A stretch of DNA of 64,000 bases from Limosilactobacillus reuteri (GTDB lineage Bacteria > Bacillota > Bacilli > Lactobacillales > Lactobacillaceae), in the NCBI RefSeq assembly GCF_013694365.1, contig NZ_CP059275.1, positions 1,426,001 through 1,490,000 on the forward strand, read 5' to 3'. Below, piece after piece: positions 48,035 through 56,936 of the stretch (positions within the stretch are counted from its first letter, which is position 1; every line of letters starts with the position of its first letter). The translations under genes were made by a program, and so were the position numbers. The notes under the pieces were generated by a model. That model did not search any database, was not told the DNA's origin, and was given only the letters and a program-made list of their open reading frames with translations.

Positions 48035-48297
48035 TCCTAAATTTCAAGAATAAGTTAGCCACTGGACTCAAATAAATAATACTGACCAATTGATTATTGG
48101 TTGGTGGAGCTGTGATATCTCTTGGTAGAAGGCCTTACGATAGATGTCCATTGACGAATGTCCATTAAATATAGCTCGTGGATAGTGATTCATCCAATCA
48201 TTAGTCGCTATGATCTGAGCACTACTATAGTTATTTATAGCTTCACCTTTGGTAATCTCCTTGCGGAGAAACCGGTTATTGATCTCATTGGATCCAC
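48035..48297 (-). mobile_element. IS30-family element 3' end, cut at an apparent contig end
   Basis: On the minus strand this encodes the last 75 residues of an IS30-type transposase (GSNEINNRFLRKEITKG, ... NDWMNHYPRAIFNGHSS), with its TGA at 48070-48068 followed by the terminal segment ending CTTGAAATTTAGGA (48048-48035). The N-x-x-x-N-R-x-L-R and YPR segments are typical of the IS30 C-terminal region. The 5' part is absent: the sequence stops at 48297 and the next bases are the same fragment in reverse, so I infer that a source contig ended inside this IS. Confidence 0.8.
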
Positions 48298-48525
48298 GGA
48301 TCCAATGAGATCAATAACCGGTTTCTCCGCAAGGAGATTACCAAAGGTGAAGCTATAAATAACTATAGTAGTGCTCAGATCATAGCGACTAATGATTGGA
48401 TGAATCACTATCCACGAGCTATATTTAATGGACATTCGTCAATGGACATCTATCGTAAGGCCTTCTACCAAGAGATATCACAGCTCCACCAACCAATAAT
48501 CAATTGGTCAGTATTATTTATTTGA
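48068..48525. repeat. Perfect long palindrome: 228-bp arms, 2-base loop
   Basis: Arms 48068-48295 and 48298-48525 are perfect reverse complements separated by AC. The axis lies in GGATCC-AC-GGATCC. Such a structure would form a cruciform and be very unstable in a living cell. The arm length equals exactly 76 codons of the transposase fragment. The two bases of the loop fit a partial CDS whose reading frame begins at its third base. Confidence 0.95.
48298..48525 (+). pseudogene. 5'-truncated IS30-family transposase fragment, second (flipped) copy
   Basis: 76 codons from GGATCC to TGA, encoding the transposase end GSNEINNRF...SVLFI. It is the exact reverse complement of 48068-48295. The identity stops precisely at the stop codon: after TGA the sequence changes from the IS terminal segment to rRNA leader DNA. 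It is therefore best explained as the partial CDS of the preceding element, extracted in sense orientation and appended, not as a second insertion. Confidence 0.8.
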
Positions 48526-48537
48526 CTTTGTTATTAA

Positions 48538-48630
48538 GCGAATTGACTTCGCAAATGTTTTGCTTCAAATCACATCGTGATTGAAGACCCTACACATTTG
48601 ATTCGTCGAAACTTTGTTCAGTTTTCAAAG
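48538..48630 (-). ncRNA. 16S rRNA operon leader (boxA-like and hairpins), 16S gene absent
   Basis: Read on the minus strand, CTTTGAAAACTGAACAAAG (48630-48612) is the boxA-containing leader sequence usual before 16S rRNA in lactobacilli. It is followed by a hairpin CTTCAA-ATCAC/GTGAT-TGAAG (48586-48563) and a smaller GCGAA/TTCGC hairpin (48552-48538). The 16S gene should start soon after, but the sequence ends at 48526 and meets the IS30 fragment, so only the leader of an rRNA operon is present. Confidence 0.7.
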
Positions 48631-48670
48631 GTCTACCTGTCGGCTAATTAAGCAGCCAATCAACATTTTC

Positions 48671-48700
48671 ATTATATCATGTATCAGATTAACTTGTCAA
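48671..48700 (-). promoter_or_regulatory. rRNA operon promoter, proximal
   Basis: On the minus strand: TTGACA (48700-48695), an 18-base spacer and TATAAT (48676-48671), both perfect sigma-A consensus boxes. It points into the rRNA leader, and is one of three tandem promoters. Confidence 0.85.
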
Positions 48701-48761
48701 GAAGAAATTTTAAATTATTTTTCAATTTCTTTTGATCGATAACTCAATCAGCAACTCTATC

Positions 48762-48790
48762 AGTATATCATGTTGCCAAGCCGATGTCAA
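48762..48790 (-). promoter_or_regulatory. rRNA operon promoter, middle
   Basis: On the minus strand: TTGACA (48790-48785), a 17-base spacer and TATACT (48767-48762). It stands about 90 bases upstream of the proximal promoter, a usual spacing for tandem rrn promoters. Confidence 0.8.
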
Positions 48791-48854
48791 CAATTATTTT
48801 AACTTTTTTGTTAAACCATCTCAACAGCACTTAGCTGTTTTGACAACGATAACT

Positions 48855-48883
48855 ACTATACATGGATTTCATTCTTTCGTCAA
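48855..48883 (-). promoter_or_regulatory. rRNA operon promoter, distal
   Basis: On the minus strand: TTGACG (48883-48878), a 17-base spacer and TATAGT (48860-48855). Third in the tandem series, with the same spacing of about 93 bases. It begins only four bases from the ATG of the next CDS, which fits a joint between a flipped gene and native non-coding DNA. Confidence 0.7.
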
Positions 48884-48887
48884 CACC

Positions 48888-49421
48888 ATGGGAGAATTAG
48901 AAAAGTTAAAGCAAGACTGTATAGTAAAACAAAAGCGTGGGTTGCATATAATAATTGCTTCGATCGTAGTATGGGGTGGTATTCTTGCAGTAGAACTACT
49001 TAATGTTCCCGTTCTTACTAAAAACTTATTCGTATTTGTCTGTACGGCCTTACTTTTACCAATATCTTATTTCATATCGCGATTAATTAATGTGGATTTT
49101 CAAAATAAGACAAATCCGTTAACTAAGTTGGGGATGTTATTTTCGATGAATCAGCTTTTGTATCTTCTAATTGCAATGTGGATTTATCTGACTATTCCCA
49201 ATAAAATGCTAATGGTGTTAGCGATAATATTTGGTGCTCATTTACTGCCATGTAGTTGGTTGTATAATTCTAGGGCTTATTTTATTTCATCGATAGTAAT
49301 TTCAATATTAGCTTTATTGGTGGGAACTAATTTTAAACCGTTTATTTTAGCATCAGTTATGCTTACCATAGTAGTAGCATTTTGCATTACCTTAATATTA
49401 GAAAATCATCAACTTGACTGA
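48888..49421 (+). CDS. DUF7010-like multi-pass membrane protein
   Basis: From the ATG at 48888 (MGELEKLKQDC) it has 177 residues with a short basic start and about six membrane segments. It resembles DUF7010-family proteins, which have no known function. The frame is open for 52 codons further upstream, but that part crosses the rRNA promoters and is not credible. No ribosome site precedes the ATG. Like its neighbours to the right, it is probably on the minus strand in the genome, ending next to the rRNA promoters. Confidence 0.65.
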   Translation: MGELEKLKQDCIVKQKRGLHIIIASIVVWGGILAVELLNVPVLTKNLFVFVCTALLLPISYFISRLINVDFQNKTNPLTKLGMLFSMNQLLYLLIAMWIYLTIPNKMLMVLAIIFGAHLLPCSWLYNSRAYFISSIVISILALLVGTNFKPFILASVMLTIVVAFCITLILENHQLD

Positions 49422-50948
49422 GTGTCACAAGAACTAGATCAAATGCGCGTTCGGCGTGAAAAAATGGAAGAGTTAAAAGAAGCGGGGATTGAACCGTTTG
49501 GCCGTCGCTTCAAACGAGACCATCTTGCCCAAGACTTGCATGATAAGTTTGATCAATACGATAAAGAAGAATTAAACGAGATGGGCGCCAAAGTAATTAT
49601 TGCGGGTCGAATGACAAGAAAGCGGAGTAGTGGTAAGGCTGGTTTCGCTGACTTTGTTGATCGGACTGGTAAGATTCAAGTTTACGCTCGTAAGGATATG
49701 GTCGGGGATGAGCCTTACCATGTTTTCAAGCGGTCAGATATTGGTGACTTCCTTGGAATTGAAGGGGATGTTATCAAGACGGATACAGGTGAATTAACTG
49801 TTCGTGCACATAAAATTACCTTCTTGTCAAAAGCATTGCGTCCGCTTCCTAATAAGTGGGATGGGGTTACTGATCCTGAAACTATCTATCGTCAGCGCTA
49901 CCTTGATTTAATTTCTAACCCAGAAAGTTTCAAGCGTTTCCACCAACGGACAGCGATCATCAAGGCCGTCCGGAAGTACATGGATGATAATGGCTTTACA
50001 GAGGTAGAAACCCCAATTTTGAACACTCAAGCTGGTGGTGCTAATGCGCGTCCATTTATCACTCACCACAATGCACTTGATATTGATATGTACTTGCGGA
50101 TTGCTACCGAATTGTACCTTAAGCGGTTAATCGTTGGTGGCTTTGAACGAGTATACGAATTGGGACGGATTTTCCGGAATGAAGGGATGGATCCTCACCA
50201 TAACCCTGAATTTACTACAATGGAAACTTATGCTGCTTACTTCGACTTCCAAGATGTTATGGATGAAACAGAGGGAATCGTTAAGGCAGCAGCTAAAGTT
50301 GTTTCAGATGATGGAAAGATTACTTACCAAGGACATGAAATCGACCTTGGAGGAAACTTTAAACGGATTACGATGGTGGATGCCGTTAAGGAAAAGACTG
50401 GCATTGACTTCAGCGATGAATCAATGACGGACGAAGATGCTAAGAAGTTAGCCGATGAACATAAGATTGAATATAAGCCTTACTGGACAAAGGGCCATAT
50501 CTTGAATGCATTCTTTGAAGAGTTCGTTGAAGATACACTTATTCAACCAACTTTTGTCTATGAATTCCCAGTTGAAGTTTCACCATTAGCAAAGCGGAAT
50601 GCTGATAATCCTGCGATGACTGACCGTTTCGAATTGTATGTTGACGGTAGCGAATTGGCAAATGCCTTTAGTGAATTAAACGATCCAATTGACCAGAAGG
50701 AACGTTTTGAAATGCAAGCAAAGGAAAAAGCTAACGGTAATGATGAAGCTGAACCAGTCGACTTAGATTACGTTCAAGCCCTCGAATACGGAATGCCACC
50801 TACTGGGGGACTTGGTATTGGAATCGATCGTCTTGTAATGCTCCTTACTGATGCTAAATCTATTCGGGATGTTATTCTCTTCCCAACTATGCGTCCGGAA
50901 AAGGAAACTAAGAACGATTCAAAGAAAAAGAAGAACAAGAAGAAGTAA
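49422..50948 (+). CDS. lysS: Lysyl-tRNA synthetase (class II)
   Basis: Charges tRNA-Lys. The 508-residue protein (GTG start) has the N-terminal OB-fold anticodon domain (about 55-155) and the class II core with motif 2 [18 protein letters not shown] (about 248-265) and motif 3 [14 protein letters not shown] (about 464-477), followed by an unusual Lys-rich tail ([11 protein letters not shown]). In Lactobacillales it is usually the last gene of the pth-to-lysS block and lies before an rRNA operon, in agreement with the rRNA leader beside it here. Confidence 0.96.
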   Translation: MSQELDQMRVRREKMEELKEAGIEPFGRRFKRDHLAQDLHDKFDQYDKEELNEMGAKVIIAGRMTRKRSSGKAGFADFVDRTGKIQVYARKDMVGDEPYHVFKRSDIGDFLGIEGDVIKTDTGELTVRAHKITFLSKALRPLPNKWDGVTDPETIYRQRYLDLISNPESFKRFHQRTAIIKAVRKYMDDNGFTEVETPILNTQAGGANARPFITHHNALDIDMYLRIATELYLKRLIVGGFERVYELGRIFRNEGMDPHHNPEFTTMETYAAYFDFQDVMDETEGIVKAAAKVVSDDGKITYQGHEIDLGGNFKRITMVDAVKEKTGIDFSDESMTDEDAKKLADEHKIEYKPYWTKGHILNAFFEEFVEDTLIQPTFVYEFPVEVSPLAKRNADNPAMTDRFELYVDGSELANAFSELNDPIDQKERFEMQAKEKANGNDEAEPVDLDYVQALEYGMPPTGGLGIGIDRLVMLLTDAKSIRDVILFPTMRPEKETKNDSKKKKNKKK

Positions 50949-51950
50949 ATGAAATGGAAGATCGGTAACGTTGAAATTCCTAATCAAGTTGTTGTTGCAC
51001 CAATGGCTGGAGTAACCAATTCAGCCTTTCGGGTTATCTGTAAAAGATTTGGTGCTGGCTACGTTGTCTGTGAAATGATCTCAGACCGTGGCATTGTGTA
51101 TCATAATCAACGAACTTTAAATATGATGGATGTCGACCCGGAAGAACATCCAATGGGAATTCAAATTTTTGGCGGAACCAAAGAGACATTAGTTGAGGCT
51201 GCTAAGTATGTAGATCAACATACAGCAGCTGACGTGATTGATATAAATATGGGGTGTCCTGTTAATAAGGTTGTAAAAACTGACGCGGGTGCACGGTGGT
51301 TACTGGATCCTAATAAAGTCTATGAAATGGTGTCATATGTTACTGATGCTGTTAAGAAGCCAGTTACCGTTAAGATGCGAACTGGTTGGGACGACAAGCA
51401 TATTTTAGCTGTTGAAAATGCTTTAGCAGCTGAACGTGCAGGAGCTAGCGCGATTGCGATGCATGGTCGAACTCGAAAACAAATGTATACGGGACAAGCA
51501 GATTGGAATATACTAAAAGAAGTAGCGAGTCAATTGAAAATTCCGTTCATGGCTAATGGTGATGTGAAGACACCAGAAGATGCTAAGAAGATTCTTGATA
51601 TGACTGGCGCAACCGCCGCAATGATCGGTCGGGCAGCAATGGGTAACCCATGGATGCTAAAGCGGACTGAACATTACTTAGAGACTGGTGAGCTGCTCCC
51701 AGAAGCAACCCCAGAACAAAAGATTGAAATGGCCAAAGATCATCTTAATCGTTTAGTTGATTTAAAGGGTGAATATGTTGGAGTTCGTGAGTTCCGTGGG
51801 TTATCCACGTACTATATCAAGGGTATTCCGCGTGCTGCCCGGACTAAGGTAGCGTTAGTCGAGGCAGAAACACTTGATGAAATGAACGATATTTTTGACC
51901 GCTTTGCTGAACAAACTGCAGAACGAGCTGCAAAAAGACAGCAAGCTTAA
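50949..51950 (+). CDS. dusB: tRNA-dihydrouridine synthase B
   Basis: Flavoenzyme that reduces uridines in tRNA to dihydrouridine. The 333-residue protein has the FMN-site start APMAGVTNSAFR (about 17-28), the Dus signature DINMGCPVNKVVKTDAGA (about 98-115) with the catalytic Cys, KMRTGWDD (about 141-148) and HGRTRKQMYTG (about 173-183). It stands in the conserved ftsH-hslO-dusB-lysS group. Confidence 0.95.
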   Translation: MKWKIGNVEIPNQVVVAPMAGVTNSAFRVICKRFGAGYVVCEMISDRGIVYHNQRTLNMMDVDPEEHPMGIQIFGGTKETLVEAAKYVDQHTAADVIDINMGCPVNKVVKTDAGARWLLDPNKVYEMVSYVTDAVKKPVTVKMRTGWDDKHILAVENALAAERAGASAIAMHGRTRKQMYTGQADWNILKEVASQLKIPFMANGDVKTPEDAKKILDMTGATAAMIGRAAMGNPWMLKRTEHYLETGELLPEATPEQKIEMAKDHLNRLVDLKGEYVGVREFRGLSTYYIKGIPRAARTKVALVEAETLDEMNDIFDRFAEQTAERAAKRQQA

Positions 51951-52871
51951 ATGAAAACAACAGATTATTTAGTAAAGTCAATGACTAAGGATGGAAAGTT
52001 TCGGGCTTATGCTGTAAATGCTACCCAAGTCGTTCAAAAGGCACACGAAATTCATGATACATGGAGTGCTTCTTCGGCTGCCCTTGGTCGAACGTTAATT
52101 GGAACGATTCTCTTGGCTACTTCTAGTTTACAAGGAGAAGCAGGAATGACGGTTAAGATTCAGGGAAATGGTCCAGTTGGCTTTATTATTGCGGATGGAA
52201 CTGCTGAAGGAACCGTAAAAGGCTACATGGGTAATCCACACGTTTCTTTACCAGCCAATGATAAGGGGAAGATCGATGTCGCAAAGGCAATTGGTAATCA
52301 AGGAACTCTTTCTGTAACCAAGATGGCTCCTGGCGACAAGACACCATATACCGGCGAAGTAAATTTAGTTTCTGGTGAACTTGGTGATGACTTTACTTAC
52401 TACCTTGCTCAATCTGAACAAATTCCTTCAGCAGTTGGCCTTTCAGTATTCGTTAACCCTGATGAAAATATTGACGTTGCTGGTGGCTTCATGATTCAAG
52501 TAATGCCTGGTGCTAGCGATGAAGAAATCAGCAAGCTTGAAAAGACATTGAAGAGCTTGCCATTGGTATCACAAATGTTACGTGATGGTGATACGCCAGA
52601 AGATATTTTAAAGAAAATTTTTGGTGATGACTTAAAGATCCTTGAAACGATGCCGGTTCGTTATGCATGTGATTGCTCGAAGGAGCGTTTTGCACATGCC
52701 CTTGCAAGTATTTCTAAAGATGATATGAAGAAATTGATTGACGAAGACCACCATGCGGAAGCTGTTTGCCAATTCTGCGGGAAGAAGTACGAATTTAGCG
52801 AAGACGAATTAAAGAAGATCTACGCGGAAATGACTGCAAATGATGATAAAAAATCAACAGATGAAAAGTAA
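51951..52871 (+). CDS. hslO: Redox-regulated chaperone Hsp33
   Basis: Holdase chaperone switched on by oxidation. The 306-residue protein has the N-terminal core (about 1-180) with the GNGPVGFIIADGTAEGTVKGY segment in two halves, and a C-terminal redox switch of four Cys: CDC (about 241-243) and CQFC (about 273-276), which bind zinc when reduced. It follows ftsH in the genome of relatives. Confidence 0.94.
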   Translation: MKTTDYLVKSMTKDGKFRAYAVNATQVVQKAHEIHDTWSASSAALGRTLIGTILLATSSLQGEAGMTVKIQGNGPVGFIIADGTAEGTVKGYMGNPHVSLPANDKGKIDVAKAIGNQGTLSVTKMAPGDKTPYTGEVNLVSGELGDDFTYYLAQSEQIPSAVGLSVFVNPDENIDVAGGFMIQVMPGASDEEISKLEKTLKSLPLVSQMLRDGDTPEDILKKIFGDDLKILETMPVRYACDCSKERFAHALASISKDDMKKLIDEDHHAEAVCQFCGKKYEFSEDELKKIYAEMTANDDKKSTDEK

Positions 52872-54980
52872 ATGAACAACAATCGTAAAAAAAATAATTT
52901 TACTCATAACGTTCTCTTCTATGCCGTGATGTTCTTGTGTATTATGGGAATCGCCTACTTCTTCTTTGGGGGCAATGCCTCAACAGGACAAAGTAAGACA
53001 GTTTCCCAAAGCGAGTTTATCTCCGAACTGAAGAGTAATAAGGTTAAGAGCGTTCAGCTTCAGCCAAATGGTGGGGTATATAAGGTTACGGGTACTTACC
53101 GTAAACCTCAGTCAAACAATGACAATTCCGCCAACAATACTGGCTTTGCTCTTACACCACAACGAAACAATAAGGTAACTCAATTCCAAAGTTCTGTTTT
53201 GGAAAGTGACGTAACTGTTAGTCAACTTCAAAACTATGCTAACCGTCATAATGTAAAGATTAGTACTCGTGCTGAAGAATCTAATAGTGTCTGGATGAAC
53301 CTGTTGTTGACTGTCTTGCCATTGGTCATCATGATTTTCTTCTTCTACATGATGATGGGCCAAGCTGGTCAAGGTGGGGGTGGCCGTGGAGTGATGAGCT
53401 TTGGTAAGACCAAGGCCAAGCCATCTGATGCTAAGAAAAACAAAGTTCGTTTCTCAGATGTTGCCGGTGAAGAAGAAGAGAAACAAGAATTGGTTGAAAT
53501 CGTTGAATTCTTGAAGAATCCAAAGAAATTCACTAAGCTTGGTGCTCGTATTCCATCTGGTGTTTTACTGGAGGGGCCTCCAGGTACTGGTAAGACCTTG
53601 CTAGCTAAGGCGGTTGCCGGTGAATCAGGGGTACCATTCTTCTCAATCTCTGGTTCTGACTTTGTTGAAATGTTCGTCGGTGTTGGTGCTAGTCGTGTTC
53701 GTGACTTATTTGATCAAGCCAAGAAAGCTGCTCCAGCAATCATCTTTATTGATGAAATTGATGCCGTTGGTCGGCGCCGTGGAAATGGCATGGGCGGCGG
53801 TCACGATGAACGTGAACAAACCTTGAACCAATTGTTAGTTGAAATGGATGGTTTCCAAGGCGATGAAGGAATCATCGTCATGGCAGCTACTAACCGTTCA
53901 GATGTCTTGGATCCCGCCCTTTTACGTCCAGGACGTTTTGACCGAAAGATTTTAGTAGGTCGTCCAGATGTTAAGGGTCGTGAAGCCATTTTACGAGTTC
54001 ATGCTAAGAACAAACCAATGGCAAGCGACGTTGATTTAAAGGAAATTGCTAAACAGACTCCCGGTTTTGTTGGGGCTGACTTAGCTAACCTATTAAACGA
54101 AGCGGCCTTATTAGCTGCGCGGCGGAACAAAACTGAAATTGATGCTGCTGACTTAGATGAAGCAGAAGACCGGGTAATTGCTGGACCAGCTAAGCATAAC
54201 CGTGTCCAATCTGAACAAGAACGAAAGACTGTTGCATACCACGAAGCGGGTCACACGATTGTGGGTCTTGTATTAAATGACGCACGAGTTGTGCACAAGG
54301 TTACCATTGTCCCACGTGGTCGCGCAGGTGGATATGCTATCATGCTTCCACGTGAAGATCAGATGTTAATGTCGAAAAAGAATGCGATGGAACAAATCGC
54401 TGGTCTGATGGGTGGACGAGCTGCTGAAGAGCTTGTCTTTAAGTCACAATCTTCAGGAGCTTCAAATGACTTTGAACAAGCAACCCAAATTGCTCGTTCG
54501 ATGGTTACCCAGTACGGAATGAGTGATAAGATTGGTCCGGTAGAACTGCAAAGTTCTGGTCAGGTCTTTACAGGTCAAGGCTATGACCAATCACCTTACT
54601 CCGAAAAGACTGCTGCTTTAGTTGATGAAGAAGTACGTCGAATCTTAACTGAAGGGCACGAAACCGCCTTACACATTATTGAGACGCACCGTGAACAACA
54701 TAAGCAAATCGCTGAAGCATTACTCAAATACGAAACGCTTGATGAAAAACAAATTCTTAGCCTTTATAAGACTGGAAAAGTTCCTGATAAGGATGTGGCT
54801 GCTGAAGACGAAGAGGCACGTGCACAAACCTTTGAAGAATCCAAGCGTGAACTTGAACGATTGGAAAATGAGCGTCACGATGAAGCAAAGGATAATCAAA
54901 ATGATTCATCCGATACTAAGAGTGACAACTCAAATGATTCACAATCAAGTGATGATTCAGACAATTCTGAAGACAAGTAA
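52872..54980 (+). CDS. ftsH: ATP-dependent membrane zinc metalloprotease FtsH
   Basis: Degrades membrane and short-lived cytoplasmic proteins. The 702-residue protein has two N-terminal membrane segments (about 10-29 and 137-158), Walker [14 protein letters not shown] (about 234-246), Walker [12 protein letters not shown] (about 290-300), the second region of homology ([20 protein letters not shown]) and the zinc site HEAGHTIVG (about 457-465). The tail (about 650-702) is very acidic and rich in Asp, Ser and Asn. Confidence 0.97.
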   Translation: MNNNRKKNNFTHNVLFYAVMFLCIMGIAYFFFGGNASTGQSKTVSQSEFISELKSNKVKSVQLQPNGGVYKVTGTYRKPQSNNDNSANNTGFALTPQRNNKVTQFQSSVLESDVTVSQLQNYANRHNVKISTRAEESNSVWMNLLLTVLPLVIMIFFFYMMMGQAGQGGGGRGVMSFGKTKAKPSDAKKNKVRFSDVAGEEEEKQELVEIVEFLKNPKKFTKLGARIPSGVLLEGPPGTGKTLLAKAVAGESGVPFFSISGSDFVEMFVGVGASRVRDLFDQAKKAAPAIIFIDEIDAVGRRRGNGMGGGHDEREQTLNQLLVEMDGFQGDEGIIVMAATNRSDVLDPALLRPGRFDRKILVGRPDVKGREAILRVHAKNKPMASDVDLKEIAKQTPGFVGADLANLLNEAALLAARRNKTEIDAADLDEAEDRVIAGPAKHNRVQSEQERKTVAYHEAGHTIVGLVLNDARVVHKVTIVPRGRAGGYAIMLPREDQMLMSKKNAMEQIAGLMGGRAAEELVFKSQSSGASNDFEQATQIARSMVTQYGMSDKIGPVELQSSGQVFTGQGYDQSPYSEKTAALVDEEVRRILTEGHETALHIIETHREQHKQIAEALLKYETLDEKQILSLYKTGKVPDKDVAAEDEEARAQTFEESKRELERLENERHDEAKDNQNDSSDTKSDNSNDSQSSDDSDNSEDK

Positions 54981-55523
54981 ATGAATAACGATATTGAGCG
55001 TGTCTTATACAGCGAAGAAATGCTTGGCAAACGAATGGACGAATTAGCAACGGACTTAACAAAAGATTATAAGGATAAACGGCCAATTATCATTTCCGTT
55101 CTAAGCGGAGCAGTTTTATTTACTGTTGATATGATTGAACGGCTAGATATCATGGCCCAAATCGACTTTATTGATGTTTCTAGTTATTTTGGTGGCTTAG
55201 GTTCGACTGGAAAAGTTAAACTTATTCATGATTTGAAAACAGATGTTAAAGATCGGCATGTTCTAATTATGGAAGATATTGTTGATACCGGTCATACTTT
55301 GAAGTACTTGATGGACCTTTTAGCCGACCGGGGAGCAAAGAGCATAAAGGTTTGTTCATTATTAAATAAGCCAGAAGGTCGGGAAGTAGATGTCGAACCT
55401 GATTATGTTGGTTTTACGGTTCCTAAAGAGTTCTTGGTAGGGTATGGCCTTGATTACAAAGGATTCTACCGAAATTTACCGTATGTTGGAATTTTGAAGC
55501 CATCTGTATACCAAAATGACTAA
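54981..55523 (+). CDS. hpt: Hypoxanthine-guanine phosphoribosyltransferase
   Basis: Purine salvage enzyme of 180 residues with the PRPP loop LIMEDIVDTGHTLKYL (about 95-110) and ISVLSGAVLF (about 38-47). The start ATGAATAA is the same eight bases as the end of tilS (56929-56936), which is preceded there by AAGGAG. In the genome hpt thus follows tilS with an 8-nt overlap, although here it comes before tilS. Confidence 0.95.
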   Translation: MNNDIERVLYSEEMLGKRMDELATDLTKDYKDKRPIIISVLSGAVLFTVDMIERLDIMAQIDFIDVSSYFGGLGSTGKVKLIHDLKTDVKDRHVLIMEDIVDTGHTLKYLMDLLADRGAKSIKVCSLLNKPEGREVDVEPDYVGFTVPKEFLVGYGLDYKGFYRNLPYVGILKPSVYQND

Positions 55524-56936
55524 GTGGTCGGCGGAGCTAATATGGCGGATTTACAACAAGCATTTGAGCGACACCTAGTAAGGAGTCGCTTTTTTGCTAC
55601 CCAAGATAAGGTGGTAGTGGCTGTCTCAACCGGAGTCGATTCGATGGTTCTGTTAGATCTCTTGCAACATTTGCCGTTAAAATATCGTCCCCAGATTATC
55701 GTTGCCCATATGAACCATGAGTTACGAAAACAAAGCCAGCTTGAAGAACAGTTCATTCGGCAGTATTGTAAACAAAATGATTTAAAACTAGCAGTTGCAC
55801 ACTGGCCACAAGATCTTCATCCACAGACCGGGGTCGAAAACGCTGCTCGTCAAGCACGCTACCAATTTTTCCGGGAAGTGATGAAAGATAATCAGGCAAG
55901 CATTCTGCTAACTGCACACCACCAAAATGATCTAGCAGAAACAATGCTGATGAAGATGGCTCGTGGTGGTCAGTTGAGTCAATTAGTGGGAATACGAGAT
56001 CGGCGACCATTTGCTTCTGGAACCTTAATTCGGCCGCTTTTACCCTTTAGTAAACAGCAGTTAAAGAAATATGCTTTGCAGCATCATCTTAAGTGGTATG
56101 AGGATAAGACAAATAAGGACTTGAACATTCAACGGAATCGATTTCGGCATGCGATAATTCCAATGCTTGAAGAAGAGAATCCTCAGTTGCTTTCTCACCT
56201 TGAAAGCTATCATCAACAGTTAATGGATCTCCTTGCCTGGCGTGATCAAGAAGTGGCAGATCAATTAGCAGCATGTGTTGATCAACAAGGAAGGATGATC
56301 CTGGCAAGATTATTGCAAAATAAGGAAATCATTCGAAAAGAAATTTTACGACAATGGTTTAATCAACAAGGAATATATGATATTAAGGACCAGCAACTTG
56401 ATGAACTGCTGCAGATCCTAGAAAACGAGCAAAAGCCACAGCAAATCATTGAGTTGCCGCATCGATATATTCTTGAGAAAGCCTACGCTACTTGTGTGTT
56501 AAAAAAATTGGATAATCCGCTTGAGAACCTACAAAAGCCCCAAGATCATGTGATAAAATTGGAACAATGGTATCAAGTAGATCCAATAAACTTAATGGCA
56601 GTGTCAGCTGAAAAGTCGTTTTTCAATGATGAAGAGCAGGTAGTTTTGCAATGGCTTGCTCCAGATCAATTTCCGCTGCGTCTACGACAATGGCGACAAA
56701 AAGATCGTATTCGCTTAAAAAATGGTCATCACCAGTTAGTCAAGCGGGTCCTAATTGACCAAAAAGTTTCCCGAAAACAGCGTGACCAGCAAATGGTCCT
56801 AGTTGATGCGCATGACGAGGTCGTCTGGATAGTTAACCGAAAGTGGAGTTGGTTTGAACGGCCAACCGGCTATCAGCAGACATGTCGGTCATGTTTTATT
56901 GGAATAAAAAATAAGGAGAAGAAGGTAAATGAATAA
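55524..56936 (+). CDS. tilS: tRNA(Ile)-lysidine synthetase
   Basis: Converts C34 of tRNA-Ile to lysidine. As called, it starts with GTG and has 470 residues. The better start is the ATG at 55542 (MADLQQAF), which has GGAG five bases upstream (55533-55536). The PP-loop is VAVSTGVDSMVLL (about 29-41), STGVDS replacing the classical SGGVDS, as seen in other lactobacilli. The C-terminal substrate domain (about 370-460) is present. The first 17 bases equal the last 17 of the S1 gene. Confidence 0.94.
   Translation: MVGGANMADLQQAFERHLVRSRFFATQDKVVVAVSTGVDSMVLLDLLQHLPLKYRPQIIVAHMNHELRKQSQLEEQFIRQYCKQNDLKLAVAHWPQDLHPQTGVENAARQARYQFFREVMKDNQASILLTAHHQNDLAETMLMKMARGGQLSQLVGIRDRRPFASGTLIRPLLPFSKQQLKKYALQHHLKWYEDKTNKDLNIQRNRFRHAIIPMLEEENPQLLSHLESYHQQLMDLLAWRDQEVADQLAACVDQQGRMILARLLQNKEIIRKEILRQWFNQQGIYDIKDQQLDELLQILENEQKPQQIIELPHRYILEKAYATCVLKKLDNPLENLQKPQDHVIKLEQWYQVDPINLMAVSAEKSFFNDEEQVVLQWLAPDQFPLRLRQWRQKDRIRLKNGHHQLVKRVLIDQKVSRKQRDQQMVLVDAHDEVVWIVNRKWSWFERPTGYQQTCRSCFIGIKNKEKKVNE
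55533..55536 (+). promoter_or_regulatory. Ribosome-binding site that decides the tilS start
   Basis: GGAG five bases before the ATG at 55542 indicates that translation starts there and not at the GTG at 55524. In the genome this site lies in the last codons of the S1-domain gene. Confidence 0.75.

Noticed and set aside
48158..48435. Two 66-residue ORFs, nearly identical, on opposite strands
   Set aside because: They are mirror readings of the same IS30 fragment across the palindrome axis, in the frame opposite to the transposase.
48068..48525. A novel cruciform-forming element or new transposon with long inverted repeats
   Set aside because: The arm ends exactly at a stop codon and the content is one transposase fragment, so a construction artefact explains it better.
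48732..48887. 52-codon N-terminal extension of the DUF7010-like protein
   Set aside because: It is a translation of the minus-strand rRNA promoter region; MGELEKLKQ at 48888 is the natural start.
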